Part shown: one piece after another, positions 1 through 9,125 of the stretch
How the letters are laid out: each line of letters begins with the position of its first letter
Numbering within the stretch: position 1 is the stretch's first letter
Assembly (NCBI GenBank): GCA_002706335.1
Contig: PAKZ01000043.1
Span: 62,001-126,000, forward strand
Origin: Ahrensia sp.
Lineage (GTDB): Bacteria; Pseudomonadota; Alphaproteobacteria; Rhizobiales; Rhizobiaceae
DNA length: 64,000 bases
Direction: 5' to 3'
Translations under genes and position numbers: made by a program
The notes under the pieces: generated by a model
Seen by the model: the letters and a program-made list of their open reading frames with translations, nothing else
What the model was told of the DNA's origin: nothing
Database searches by the model: none

Positions 1-2785
1 CAAAAAGCTCCGCGAGGACGCCAGGGACCGCCCCCGCTACGTGCTCCATGACGGGCCGCCCTATGCCAATGGCAACATCCATATCGGCCACGCACTCAAC
101 AAGATCCTCAAGGACGTCATCACGCGCTCGTTCCAGATGCGCGGCTATGACTCCAACTACGTGCCCGGCTGGGACTGCCACGGGCTGCCGATCGAGTGGA
201 AGATCGAGGAGCAGTACCGCGCCAAGGGCAAAAACAAGGACGAGGTGCCGGTCAACGAATTCCGAAAGGAATGCCGCGACTTCGCCGATCACTGGATCAA
301 GGTCCAGTCGGAGGAGTTCAAGCGTCTCGGCATCGAGGGCGACTTCGACAATCCCTACACGACCATGAATTTCCATGCGGAGAGTCGCATCGCCGGCGAA
401 CTGCTGAAATTCGCCATGTCGGGACAACTCTATCGCGGCTCCAAGCCGGTCATGTGGTCCGTTGTCGAGCGCACGGCACTGGCAGAGGCCGAGGTCGAGT
501 ACCAGGACTACGAATCCGACACGATCTGGGTGAAGTTCCCTGTGCTGCAGGGTCCGGACGACCTGATGGGCAATTTTGTCGTCATCTGGACCACAACGCC
601 CTGGACGATCCCGGGTAACCGCGCCATCGCCTATTCGCCGCGCATCGCCTACGGTCTTTACGAGGTGACGGCGGCGGAGAACGATTTCGGGCCGCAGCCG
701 GGCGAGAAGCTGGTCTTTGCCGACGCGCTGGCCGAGGAGAGCTTCGCCAAGTCCAAGCTCGAATACAAGCGTCTGCGCGACGTCAAGGCGGACGAGCTTG
801 CCTCGCTGGTCTGCGCTCACCCCTTGAAAGGCTTCGGCGGCGGTTACGATTTCAATGTCCCGCTGCTTGCCGGCGATCACGTCACCGATGACGCGGGCAC
901 CGGCTTTGTGCACACCGCGCCCGGCCACGGCCGCGAGGACTTTGACGCATGGATGGATAATGCCCGCGATCTGGAAGCGCGCGGTATCTCGTCGGCCATC
1001 CCCTTCACCGTCGACGACGCCGGCTATTTCACCAAGGACGCGCCGGGCTTCGGGCCCGATCGCGAGGGCGGGCCGGCCCGCGTCATCGACGACAAGGGCA
1101 AGAAGGGCGACGCCAACCAGTCCGTCATCGCCGCGCTGATCGCCGCCGAAAGGCTGTTCGCGCGCGGCCGTCTGAAGCACACCTATCCGCATTCCTGGCG
1201 CTCCAAGAAGCCGGTCATCTTCCGCAACACGCCGCAATGGTTCGTGCACATGGACATGGATCTCGGCGACGACACGACGCTGCGCTCGCGCGCGCTGAAG
1301 GCAATCGACGACACCCGCTTCGTGCCGGCCGCCGGCCAGACGCGCTTGCGCTCCATGATCGAGGACCGGCCGGACTGGGTTCTGTCCCGTCAGCGCGCCT
1401 GGGGCGTGCCGATCTGTGTCTTTGCCGACGAGGACGGAAACGTGCTCAAGGACGAGGCGGTCAACGCGCGCATCCTCGAAGCCTTCGAAAAAGAGGGCGC
1501 CGACGCCTGGTTCGCCGAGGGCGCCAAGGAGCGCTTCCTCGGCAATGAACACGATCCGGCGAAGTGGACGCAGGTGACCGACATTCTCGATGTCTGGTTC
1601 GATTCCGGCTCGACCCACGCCTTCACGCTGGAGGACCGTCCGGACCTGAAATGGCCGGCCGATGTCTATCTGGAAGGCTCTGACCAGCATCGCGGCTGGT
1701 TCCACTCATCGCTGCTGGAAAGCTGCGGCACGCGCGGCCGCGCGCCCTACGACACCGTCATCACCCATGGTTTCACCATGGCCGAGGACGGCAAGAAGAT
1801 GTCGAAATCGCTCGGAAACAACGTCACGCCACAGGATGTGATGAAGGATTCCGGCGCCGATATCCTGCGCCTTTGGGTGATGAACACCGATTACTGGGAA
1901 GACCAGCGCCTCGGCAAGGCGATCCTGCAGACGAATATCGACGCCTATCGCAAGATGCGCAACACGATCCGCTGGATGCTCGGCACGCTCGCCCATGACG
2001 AGGGCGAAAGCGTCGAACTTGCCGACATGCCGGAGTTGGAGAAGTATATTCTGCATCGGCTCTGGGAGCTCGATCACGTCGTCAACAACGGCTACGAGGC
2101 CTTCGACTTCAAGAAGATCTCACGCCAGATCCACGACTTCATGGTGCTCGAACTGTCGGCCTTCTATTTCGATGTCCGCAAGGACGCGCTCTATTGCGAT
2201 GCCCCGTCGAGCAAGCGCCGCAAGGCAGCGCTGCAGGTCGTCCATCACATCTTCGATAGAGTAGTGACCTGGCTTGCGCCGATGCTGCCCTTCACCATGG
2301 AAGAGGCCTGGATGTCGCGCTATCCCGACGCCGTTTCGGTACATCTGGAACAGTTCCGCAAATGCCCGGGCGATTGGCGCGACGACGAGTTGGCCGCCAA
2401 ATGGAAGAAAGTGCGCCAGGTGCGTCGCGTCGTCACCGGCGCGCTGGAGATCGAGCGCAAGGAAAAACGAATCGGCTCCTCGCTGGAGGCCGCGCCCTTC
2501 GTTCACGTTACCGACGATGGGCTGCGCGAGGCGATCGAGGGGCTCGACATGGCGGAGATCTGCATCACCTCGGCCATCTCGATCTCGCCGAAGCCTGCGC
2601 CGGATGGCGCGTTCACGCTTCCCGAGGTGTCGGGCGTGGCGGTCGTGCCGGAATTGGCGATGGGCACCAAATGCGCTCGATCCTGGCGCGTGACGCAGGA
2701 TGTCGGCTCGGATCCGGCATTCCCCGACGTTTCGGCGCGAGACGCCGCCGCCCTGCATGAATTGCAGAAACTAGGGCGGTTGTAA
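1..2785 (+). CDS. ileS: isoleucyl-tRNA synthetase, 5' end outside window
   Basis: Charges tRNA-Ile with isoleucine in the cytoplasm (class I synthetase). The open frame runs from base 2, so the true start lies upstream. The residues just before the GTG at 41 ([15 protein letters not shown]) already belong to the conserved N-terminal region, so that GTG is not the start. The HIGH signature is in [12 protein letters not shown] and the KMSKS loop is KKMSKSLGN; the editing/CP1 insertion and anticodon-binding region follow. The C-terminal end corresponds to the zinc-binding segment, but only one cysteine of the usual four remains (KCARSWRVT, then [11 protein letters not shown]), so it probably binds no zinc. 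Identity is secure; only the N-terminus is missing. Confidence 0.97.
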   Translation, partial: KKLREDARDRPRYVLHDGPPYANGNIHIGHALNKILKDVITRSFQMRGYDSNYVPGWDCHGLPIEWKIEEQYRAKGKNKDEVPVNEFRKECRDFADHWIKVQSEEFKRLGIEGDFDNPYTTMNFHAESRIAGELLKFAMSGQLYRGSKPVMWSVVERTALAEAEVEYQDYESDTIWVKFPVLQGPDDLMGNFVVIWTTTPWTIPGNRAIAYSPRIAYGLYEVTAAENDFGPQPGEKLVFADALAEESFAKSKLEYKRLRDVKADELASLVCAHPLKGFGGGYDFNVPLLAGDHVTDDAGTGFVHTAPGHGREDFDAWMDNARDLEARGISSAIPFTVDDAGYFTKDAPGFGPDREGGPARVIDDKGKKGDANQSVIAALIAAERLFARGRLKHTYPHSWRSKKPVIFRNTPQWFVHMDMDLGDDTTLRSRALKAIDDTRFVPAAGQTRLRSMIEDRPDWVLSRQRAWGVPICVFADEDGNVLKDEAVNARILEAFEKEGADAWFAEGAKERFLGNEHDPAKWTQVTDILDVWFDSGSTHAFTLEDRPDLKWPADVYLEGSDQHRGWFHSSLLESCGTRGRAPYDTVITHGFTMAEDGKKMSKSLGNNVTPQDVMKDSGADILRLWVMNTDYWEDQRLGKAILQTNIDAYRKMRNTIRWMLGTLAHDEGESVELADMPELEKYILHRLWELDHVVNNGYEAFDFKKISRQIHDFMVLELSAFYFDVRKDALYCDAPSSKRRKAALQVVHHIFDRVVTWLAPMLPFTMEEAWMSRYPDAVSVHLEQFRKCPGDWRDDELAAKWKKVRQVRRVVTGALEIERKEKRIGSSLEAAPFVHVTDDGLREAIEGLDMAEICITSAISISPKPAPDGAFTLPEVSGVAVVPELAMGTKCARSWRVTQDVGSDPAFPDVSARDAAALHELQKLGRL

Positions 2786-2939
2786 CCGGACTGCGGCAAT
2801 GTGTGAGTGGCCCTCAGGCCGCCTGCGCATTGCCGAATCCCGTGTTTTTCGCTAAACCACCATCAATTCGCCGGATTTACCGGTCAGCGCGGGGGCTATC
2901 GGATATGACGCCTTCGACCAGGGGAATGGCAAAGCAGTG

Positions 2940-3509
2940 ATGACAGACAGCAAACGTCCGGCGCGGATCGCCACATTCGTCATGCTTGGCGCGGGCGCCT
3001 TCGCCCTTACCGGCTGCCTCGGTCCGACCTACGGCACCGACAAGCCGGCGATGACCCAGTTTATGGACGATTTGTCCACGTCGATGTCGCTCGGCCGCAA
3101 GGGAGAGCGCACGATCATCGACTACAAGCCGCGTCCTGGCATCGTGGAGCCGGCGGACAAGTCGGTGCTGCCGGCGCCGCAGCAGAATATCGCCGAAGCT
3201 TCGCCGGAATGGCCGGAATCGCCGGAAGAACGCCTGAAGCGCATCAAGGGCGAAGTCGATGAAGGCCGTCGTCTGCCCAATCTGGCCGTGACCGATGATC
3301 CGGATGTGACAGTCCAGCAGACATCGCGCCAGAACATCGCTTCCATGCAGCGCACCTATCTGACCGATCCGCCGACCGAATACCGCCAGCCCGCGGAAAC
3401 GGCTGCCTACGGTGACCTCGGCGAGACGGAAGCGACCAAGGAACGCCGCCGCAAAAAGGCCAACAGCGAGGGCAAGGGCGGCTGGCGCCGCTTGGTGCCC
3501 TGGCTGTAG
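2940..3509 (+). CDS. small putative outer-membrane or periplasmic lipoprotein
   Basis: 189-residue secreted protein. A short basic N-terminus, a hydrophobic stretch and the lipobox LTGC (about residues 23-26) mark a lipoprotein signal peptide. The mature part is polar and proline-rich, without a domain I recognise, and ends in a very basic segment (KERRRKKANSEGKGGWRR). The frame opens with GTG-ATG at 2937-2942; I use the ATG at 2940, with AGGGGA about 15 bases upstream as a weak ribosome site. It follows ileS after 154 bases and meets tadA tail to tail, 10 bases apart. The function is unknown. Confidence 0.8.
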   Translation: MTDSKRPARIATFVMLGAGAFALTGCLGPTYGTDKPAMTQFMDDLSTSMSLGRKGERTIIDYKPRPGIVEPADKSVLPAPQQNIAEASPEWPESPEERLKRIKGEVDEGRRLPNLAVTDDPDVTVQQTSRQNIASMQRTYLTDPPTEYRQPAETAAYGDLGETEATKERRRKKANSEGKGGWRRLVPWL

Positions 3510-3519
3510 GATTTCTGCG

Positions 3520-3990
3520 CTAACCGCGTTTTTCCACGAAAAAGGATTTCAGCAGGCGCGACGCCTCGCGCTCGCCGATGCCGGGATAGACGTCCGGCGC
3601 GTGATGGCATGTCGGGCTCGCAAAAAAGCGGACGCCGGACACCACCGCGCCGCCCTTCGGATCGTCGGCGGCAAAATAGAGACGGCGGATCCGCGCAAAC
3701 GAGATCGCCGCGGCGCACATGGTGCAAGGCTCAAGCGTGACATAGAGGTCGCAGCCGCCGAGTCGCTCCTGTTCGAGGTTGCCGCAGGCTTCGCGGATCG
3801 CCAGAACCTCGGCATGGGCGGTGGGATCGTTGAACTCCCGGGTCCGGTTGCCCGCCGCGCCGACGACCGTCGTGTCATGAACGACCACCGCGCCGATCGG
3901 CACCTCGCCGCGTTCGCCCGCCGCGACGGCTTCCTGCAGCGCGAGGTCCATGAAGCTTCGGGATTTGGGCCTGGCCTGGTTCTCTGACAC
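3520..3990 (-). CDS. tadA: tRNA-specific adenosine deaminase TadA
   Basis: Deaminates the wobble adenosine of tRNA-Arg(ACG) to inosine. The 156-residue protein has the full cytidine/adenosine-deaminase zinc site: H59-A-E61 (HAE, the Glu being the proton shuttle) and P88-C89-x-x-C92 (PCTMC). Length is usual for the family. An internal Met at residue 14 (MDLALQEA) is an alternative start closer to the family consensus. It is divergent from rluB with a 62-base shared promoter region. Confidence 0.95.
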   Translation of the reverse strand: MSENQARPKSRSFMDLALQEAVAAGERGEVPIGAVVVHDTTVVGAAGNRTREFNDPTAHAEVLAIREACGNLEQERLGGCDLYVTLEPCTMCAAAISFARIRRLYFAADDPKGGAVVSGVRFFASPTCHHAPDVYPGIGEREASRLLKSFFVEKRG

Positions 3991-4052
3991 AATTTCTCTC
4001 GCATGGCCGGCCCCTGCCTGTTAGGGAGCCGATCAAAGAAGGCAAACAGCAA

Positions 4053-5813
4053 ATGGCAAATGAAGACAAGCCCCGCGGCCGGCCCGGAAAACCGGCGGCC
4101 GGCCGCGCAACGCAAGGCAAGGGACCCGGCGGGAAACCGCGCGGCGGCAAGGGCGGCGAACCGCGCTCACGAGGCTTCAAGGACGGACCCGGCGGCGGCC
4201 AGGGCGCCAAGGGCGAGATGCGCTCTCGCGGCTTCAAGGGCAGCCCGGCGGGAGCTGCGGGTGAGGGTCGTTCGCGCGGTTACAAGGACCGGCCCGACGG
4301 CGGCGCGCCCCTACGCGACGGTGACGGCAAGCCGCGCCCCTATCGCGAGCGCCCGGCACGCGATGGCGACAAACCCCGCACGTTCCGCGAGCGGCCACAG
4401 CGCGACGGTGACGAAAGACCGCGCAGCCCCCGTGACGGCGACAGGCCTCGTCCGAACAGGGAACGCCCGCAACGCGAAGGCGGAGACAGGCCGCGCAGCT
4501 TCGGTGGAAGGCCGGATCGCGACCGCGCTCCGCGCCCGAACCGCGAGGAGCGGCCGGCCCAGCCCGCAACCCATGATGACGCGCAATCGGAGGTGCCGGT
4601 CGAGGCCGAACCTGAGCGCATTTCCAAATATATGGCCCGCGCCGGAATTGCCTCGCGCCGCGACATCGAACGGATGATCGAGGACGGTCGCGTCACGTTG
4701 AACGGGCAGAAACTGGAAACGCCGGCCGTCAATGTCACCGCCAGCGACACGATCCTGGTCGATGGCGAGCCGATCCCGGAAATCGAACGGACGCGGCTGT
4801 GGCTCTATCACAAGCCCGCCGGCCTCGTGACGACCAATCGCGACCCGGAAGGTCGTCCGACAGTCTTCCAGAAATTGCCCGCCGAGATGCCGCGCGTCCT
4901 GTCGGTCGGCCGGCTCGACATTAACACCGAGGGCCTTCTGCTGCTGACCAATGACGGCGGGCTCGCCCGCGTCCTTGAACTGCCGCAGACGGGCTGGTTG
5001 CGCCGCTATCGCGTGCGCGCCCACGGTAAGGTCGACCAGAAACGCCTTGATGACCTTAAAAACGGCATCGCCGTCGACGGCGTCTTTTACGGCGCGGTCG
5101 AGGCGACGCTGGAGCGCGAGCAGGGATCCAATGTCTGGATCACCGTGGGCTTGCGCGAAGGCAAGAACCGCGAGGTCAAGAACATCCTTGGCGCGCTCGG
5201 CCTCGAGGTGAACCGCCTGATCCGCATTTCCTACGGCCCGTTCCAGCTCGGCGAATTGCCGGAAGGCGCGGTGCAGGAAATCCGGGGACGCACCTTGCGC
5301 GACCAACTCGGCACGAACCTGATCATCGAAGCGGGCGCCAATTTCGACGCGCCCGTGCGCAAGCCCTTCTCCAACAGGGCGGTTAAGGCGGAAGAAGGCC
5401 AGACCCGTCTCGTGCAGGTGAAGAAGCACGGCGACTGGGTGAGCGCATCGCCGCAGGAAAGACCCCGCCGCGGCGGCAAGGGCAACGACCGCGAGGAGTT
5501 TCTTGGTCGGCTCGACACTCGCAAGCCGGAACGGCGCGAAAAGACGGCGTCCTCCCCGCGTGGCGAATCCGACAAGCAGCGCCATGGTCGAGCCTCAAAT
5601 GTCTGGATGGCGCCTGGCGCGCGGCCGCAGGGCAACAAGCCGAAGCCGGCCCCCGACCGCGACCGGTCAGGTCCGCAGGAGGGCGGACGGCCCCCGACCG
5701 GTAGGTCCTCGCCCGGAAAAGGCTTTTCGAAAGGGCCTGGCAGGGATTCAAGCAGGAATTCCGGAAAGGGATTCGGCAAAGGTCCGGGCAAGGGCCCGCG
5801 AAAGAAGGACTGA
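4053..5813 (+). CDS. rluB: rRNA large-subunit pseudouridine synthase RluB-type, with long Arg/Gly-rich tails
   Basis: Converts a uridine of 23S rRNA (position 2605 in E. coli for RluB) to pseudouridine. The S4 RNA-binding domain is at about residues 188-235 and the RsuA/RluB catalytic domain at about 245-420, with the motif GRLDINTEG carrying the catalytic Asp289. The 586-residue length is about twice the core. Residues 1-185 consist of repeated basic units (RSRGFK, then RERPQRDGD-like), and residues 430-586 are again Gly/Lys/Arg-rich and end in GKGPGKGPRKKD. These tails are probably disordered RNA-binding extensions. rsmD starts 3 bases after the stop, so the two form an rRNA-modification operon. 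Confidence 0.93.
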   Translation: MANEDKPRGRPGKPAAGRATQGKGPGGKPRGGKGGEPRSRGFKDGPGGGQGAKGEMRSRGFKGSPAGAAGEGRSRGYKDRPDGGAPLRDGDGKPRPYRERPARDGDKPRTFRERPQRDGDERPRSPRDGDRPRPNRERPQREGGDRPRSFGGRPDRDRAPRPNREERPAQPATHDDAQSEVPVEAEPERISKYMARAGIASRRDIERMIEDGRVTLNGQKLETPAVNVTASDTILVDGEPIPEIERTRLWLYHKPAGLVTTNRDPEGRPTVFQKLPAEMPRVLSVGRLDINTEGLLLLTNDGGLARVLELPQTGWLRRYRVRAHGKVDQKRLDDLKNGIAVDGVFYGAVEATLEREQGSNVWITVGLREGKNREVKNILGALGLEVNRLIRISYGPFQLGELPEGAVQEIRGRTLRDQLGTNLIIEAGANFDAPVRKPFSNRAVKAEEGQTRLVQVKKHGDWVSASPQERPRRGGKGNDREEFLGRLDTRKPERREKTASSPRGESDKQRHGRASNVWMAPGARPQGNKPKPAPDRDRSGPQEGGRPPTGRSSPGKGFSKGPGRDSSRNSGKGFGKGPGKGPRKKD

Positions 5814-5816
5814 CCG

Positions 5817-6395
5817 ATGCGTGTCGTCGGCGGATCGTTTCGCGGGCGCACGCTCGCTTCCCCTAAAGCCGGCTCGGACGCCATTCGCCCGACCACTGAC
5901 CGCACCCGCGAAAGCCTGTTCAACATCCTCGTTCATGCCTGGTCTGACAAGCTTGACGGCACCCGCATGCTCGATCTCTTCGCGGGAACGGGCGCGGTCG
6001 GCGTCGAGGCGCTGTCGCGCGGCGCGGCGATGGCCCTGTTCATCGAACAGTCGGCGCAGGGCCGCGGCCTTATCCGCGCCAATATCGAGGCGTTCGCTCT
6101 TCAGGGTGTGACGAAACTGTTTCGCCGCGACGCGACGCGGATGGGCGATATAGGCACGATGGAACCGTTCGATTTCGTCTTCGCCGATCCGCCCTATGGC
6201 AAGGGCCTGGCTGAACGGGCGCTCGCCTCGCTGCGCGACGGCGGCTGGCTGAAGCCGGGCGCGCTGGTGGTTGTGGAGGAGGCCGCGACAGCCGGATTTG
6301 CGCCGCCGCAAGGCTTTCGGCTTGCCGATACGCGCGATTTCGGCGACACCCGTATGTATTTCATGATCGGCGGTGACGATGACCGGGACGCTTGA
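5817..6395 (+). CDS. rsmD: 16S rRNA (guanine(966)-N2)-methyltransferase RsmD
   Basis: Methylates N2 of G966 in 16S rRNA using SAM. The 192-residue protein shows the family N-terminus (MRVVGGSFRGRTL, RPTTDRTRESLFNIL), the SAM-binding motif LDLFAGTGAVGVEALSRG (about 52-69) and the catalytic N6/N2-methylase motif D124-PPY127. It follows rluB by 3 bases and its end overlaps the next gene, so the three are probably co-transcribed. Confidence 0.95.
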   Translation: MRVVGGSFRGRTLASPKAGSDAIRPTTDRTRESLFNILVHAWSDKLDGTRMLDLFAGTGAVGVEALSRGAAMALFIEQSAQGRGLIRANIEAFALQGVTKLFRRDATRMGDIGTMEPFDFVFADPPYGKGLAERALASLRDGGWLKPGALVVVEEAATAGFAPPQGFRLADTRDFGDTRMYFMIGGDDDRDA

Positions 6396-7269
6396 GAAGA
6401 AAGAGAAATCCGTGCCGGCGACCCACAAAGGGCCGACGGTGGCTGTCGCCTTCGGCGGCGGCGGCGCGCGCGGCCTGTCGCATATCCATGTGATCCGGGC
6501 CCTCGACGATCTGGGCATCCGCCCGGTGGCGATTTCCGGCGCATCGATCGGCGCGATCATGGGCGCGGCGATGTCGAGCGGCATGGCCGGCGACGAAATC
6601 GGCGATTACGCGCTGGGCCTGCTCGGCAACCGCGCCGACATGATCGCCCGGCTGTTTCGGCGTCCGTCCACCGTAGCTGCGACTGTCGATCGGGGCTTTC
6701 GCCTCGGCCAGTTCGATGTCCAGCGCATCGTGCAGAACTTCATGCCGGATACGATCCCGCATGAATTCTCGGCGCTTTCCATTCCCCTGTCGGTGATCGC
6801 GACCGATTATTACGGTCACCACGAAACTGTCTTTACCGAAGGCGATTTATGGTCCGCGCTGGCGGCTTCGGCCGCGATCCCGGCCCTGTTTCGCCCGGTG
6901 CGCCGCGACGGCCGTATCTTCATCGACGGTGGCATCTTCAATCCGGTTCCCTACGACCACATCATCGGCAAGGCCGACATCATTCTGGCCATCGACGTCG
7001 TCGGTACGCCGCGCGGCGATCCTCGTCGCATTCCCAAACCGATGGATAGCCTCTACGGCACGTCGCAGCTGATGATGCGCTCGATCCTGAAACTGAAATT
7101 GAAATTGCAGCCGCCGGATGTCTTCGTGCAACCGCCGGTCTCCGATTTCCGGGTCATGGATTTCCTCAAGGCCAAGCAGATCATCGAGCAGACCGCGACG
7201 GTGCGTGAGGAGGTCAAGCGCAAGCTGGATCAGATCATCGAGGCGCGGATCAAGCAGCCCGCGAGCTAA
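6379..7269 (+). CDS. patatin-like phospholipase (RssA/NTE family)
   Basis: Predicted serine lipid acyl hydrolase with a Ser-Asp dyad. Visible features are the oxyanion glycine loop FGGGGARG, the nucleophile elbow GASIG (Ser near residue 56) and the catalytic DGG in FIDGGIFNPVP. There is no signal peptide, so it is probably cytoplasmic or membrane-associated. The reading frame allows GTG at 6373 or ATG at 6379; the ATG is chosen, and either start overlaps the end of rsmD. It is convergent with the MATE gene, with a 4-base overlap of stop regions. The substrate is unknown. Confidence 0.88.
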   Translation: MTGTLEKKEKSVPATHKGPTVAVAFGGGGARGLSHIHVIRALDDLGIRPVAISGASIGAIMGAAMSSGMAGDEIGDYALGLLGNRADMIARLFRRPSTVAATVDRGFRLGQFDVQRIVQNFMPDTIPHEFSALSIPLSVIATDYYGHHETVFTEGDLWSALAASAAIPALFRPVRRDGRIFIDGGIFNPVPYDHIIGKADIILAIDVVGTPRGDPRRIPKPMDSLYGTSQLMMRSILKLKLKLQPPDVFVQPPVSDFRVMDFLKAKQIIEQTATVREEVKRKLDQIIEARIKQPAS

Positions 7270-8693
7270 CCCAGCGTCGCCGCCTTTCCGGTGGAGAATG
7301 GCGAGTGCGCGGTCGGCGGCGGGCCGGGCAGCCGGTCATGGTCGGACCGGTCGCGTTGCTCGATCGTGGCGATGACGCGGAAGCACAGGAACGCGCCCGC
7401 GACCCCGAACACGACGGCCCCCAGCGCCCAGCCTGCGATCACACCCGTCGCGCCGTAATGCTGCGCCCCGAACCACACGAAGGGAATGACCCCGAGTGTA
7501 GACCGTCCCCAGTTGAGCGCCGAGGCATGAAAGGCGAAGCCGAGATTGTTGAAGGCGGCGTTGGAGACGAACAATGCGCCGTTGAACAGGAAGCTCGCGC
7601 TGGCGAAGGTGCAAAAGAAGATCACCAGGTCGCGCGCTTCGCCCTGCGCACCGAACAGCCCGGCCACTTGACCGGAAAACAGCGCCAGCAGTCCCCAGAC
7701 GACCAGCACGTATAGCGTCGTGAAGATCAACGCGTCGCGCATCGTCTCGGTCAGGCGGGGGTAGAGCTTCGCGCCATAATTCTGGCCGAGGATCGGGCCG
7801 ACTGCGCCGGACAGCGCGAAGATCACCGCGAATGCGACCGGCAGGATACGCCCGATGATCGCCCATCCGGCGACCGCGGAGTCGCCGAAGCCGGCGATCT
7901 GCGCCGTGACATAGGCATTGCCGACCGGCGTGGCGAGTTGGGTGAGGACGGCCGGTCCCCCGATTGCGAAGAAGGGCCGCATGGCCGCAGCCAGCGCCGC
8001 CAAGTCCGGCAGCCTGACGAGGCGATGAACGACGATCGCGCCGTGCAGGCCCACCGCCAGCAGCACGATCCGTGACAAGACGGTCGAGATCGCAGCGCCT
8101 TGCAGGCCGAGATCGAAGCCGAAGATGAAAAGCGGGTCGAGCACGGCCGCCGCCGCGCCGCCGGCTAGTGTGACATACATCGACCGCCTGGCGTCGCCGA
8201 CGCCGCGCAGGATGCCGGTCGTGCACATGCCGACAGCCATGATCGCGATCGAGGGAAAGACGATCCGCAGGAAGCCGTCGGCCAGTTGTTTGGTTTCTCC
8301 TTCCGCGCCGATCAGCCCGAGCAGCTGCGGGATCAGCAGCCACGCCACCGTCGAGATCACCCCCATGACGACGCCCATGATCAGCATCGCAGCGCCGCCG
8401 CGCCTGGCGGCTTCCTCGCGGTCGCCGGCGCCGAGCGCCCGCGACACCATCGCACCGGTGGCGATGGTCAGGCCGATCGCGACCGAAATGGTGAAGAATA
8501 TCAGCGTACCCGCGTAGCCGATGGCGGCGGCGAGTTCGGCCTGGCCGAGCAGCGAGATGTAGAACAGGTTCAGCGCATCGACGGCGAAAATGGCGACGAG
8601 ACCAATCGAGCCGGTCATCGTCATCACGATGACATGGCGCATGGTCGAGCCGGTGGTGAACTTTGCCTTGCCGGCGTCGATCGATGAGGACAT
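7266..8693 (-). CDS. MATE family multidrug/cation efflux protein
   Basis: 475-residue inner-membrane protein with about twelve hydrophobic segments arranged as two homologous halves, typical of NorM/DinF-type MATE exporters that use an H+ or Na+ gradient. The first membrane segment follows MRHVIVMTMTGSIGLVAIF. It is the last gene of a minus-strand run (Kef antiporter, VOC protein, MATE); the start lies 9 bases beyond the VOC stop, implying co-transcription. Substrates cannot be deduced. Confidence 0.92.
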   Translation of the reverse strand: MSSSIDAGKAKFTTGSTMRHVIVMTMTGSIGLVAIFAVDALNLFYISLLGQAELAAAIGYAGTLIFFTISVAIGLTIATGAMVSRALGAGDREEAARRGGAAMLIMGVVMGVISTVAWLLIPQLLGLIGAEGETKQLADGFLRIVFPSIAIMAVGMCTTGILRGVGDARRSMYVTLAGGAAAAVLDPLFIFGFDLGLQGAAISTVLSRIVLLAVGLHGAIVVHRLVRLPDLAALAAAMRPFFAIGGPAVLTQLATPVGNAYVTAQIAGFGDSAVAGWAIIGRILPVAFAVIFALSGAVGPILGQNYGAKLYPRLTETMRDALIFTTLYVLVVWGLLALFSGQVAGLFGAQGEARDLVIFFCTFASASFLFNGALFVSNAAFNNLGFAFHASALNWGRSTLGVIPFVWFGAQHYGATGVIAGWALGAVVFGVAGAFLCFRVIATIEQRDRSDHDRLPGPPPTAHSPFSTGKAATLG

Positions 8694-8702
8694 GAACCGA
8701 TC

Positions 8703-9125
8703 CTAATGCGCGAAAACGGCGTCGAGCGAGGCGAAGCCCTTGAATTCCAGCGTATTGCCGGACGGATCGCGGATGAACAGTGTCGCCTGTTCGCCCGGTT
8801 CCCCCTCGAAACGGATCATCGGTTTGTGGAGCCAGTCGATATCGTCGGCCGCTTCGAGCCTGCCGGCCAGCGCCTTCCAGTCATCCATCGTCAGGACGAC
8901 TCCGAAATGCGGGATCGGCACAGCCTTGCCGTCCACCGCGCCGCTCGATGCGTCGGTGTTGTCGCCGGTCTTGAGATGTGCGGACATCTGGTGGCCGAAC
9001 AGGCTGAAATCGAACCAGGTTTCCGACGACCGGCCGGGTTCGCAGCCGAGCTTGTCGCAATAGAAACCGCGCGTCGTCTCGAGATCGTCGACGGGAAAAG
9101 CCAGGTGAAAGGGTGTCAGGGTCAT
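8703..9125 (-). CDS. VOC family (glyoxalase/dioxygenase fold) protein
   Basis: 140-residue single-domain vicinal-oxygen-chelate protein. The N-terminal FHLAFPVDDLETTRGFYCDKLG is the standard first beta-alpha unit with its His. A second metal-ligand-like His occurs in PIPHFGVVL, and the Glu in DPSGNTLEFKGF completes a His-His-Glu site. The start ATG overlaps the Kef antiporter stop by 4 bases (ATGA), so translation is probably coupled. The neighbourhood of an antiporter and an exporter suggests stress or detoxification, but the substrate is unknown. Confidence 0.88.
   Translation of the reverse strand: MTLTPFHLAFPVDDLETTRGFYCDKLGCEPGRSSETWFDFSLFGHQMSAHLKTGDNTDASSGAVDGKAVPIPHFGVVLTMDDWKALAGRLEAADDIDWLHKPMIRFEGEPGEQATLFIRDPSGNTLEFKGFASLDAVFAH

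Noticed and set aside
7266-7269. Four-base convergent overlap of patatin and MATE stops
   Set aside because: Ordinary for dense bacterial genomes; no terminator or other signal is visible there.
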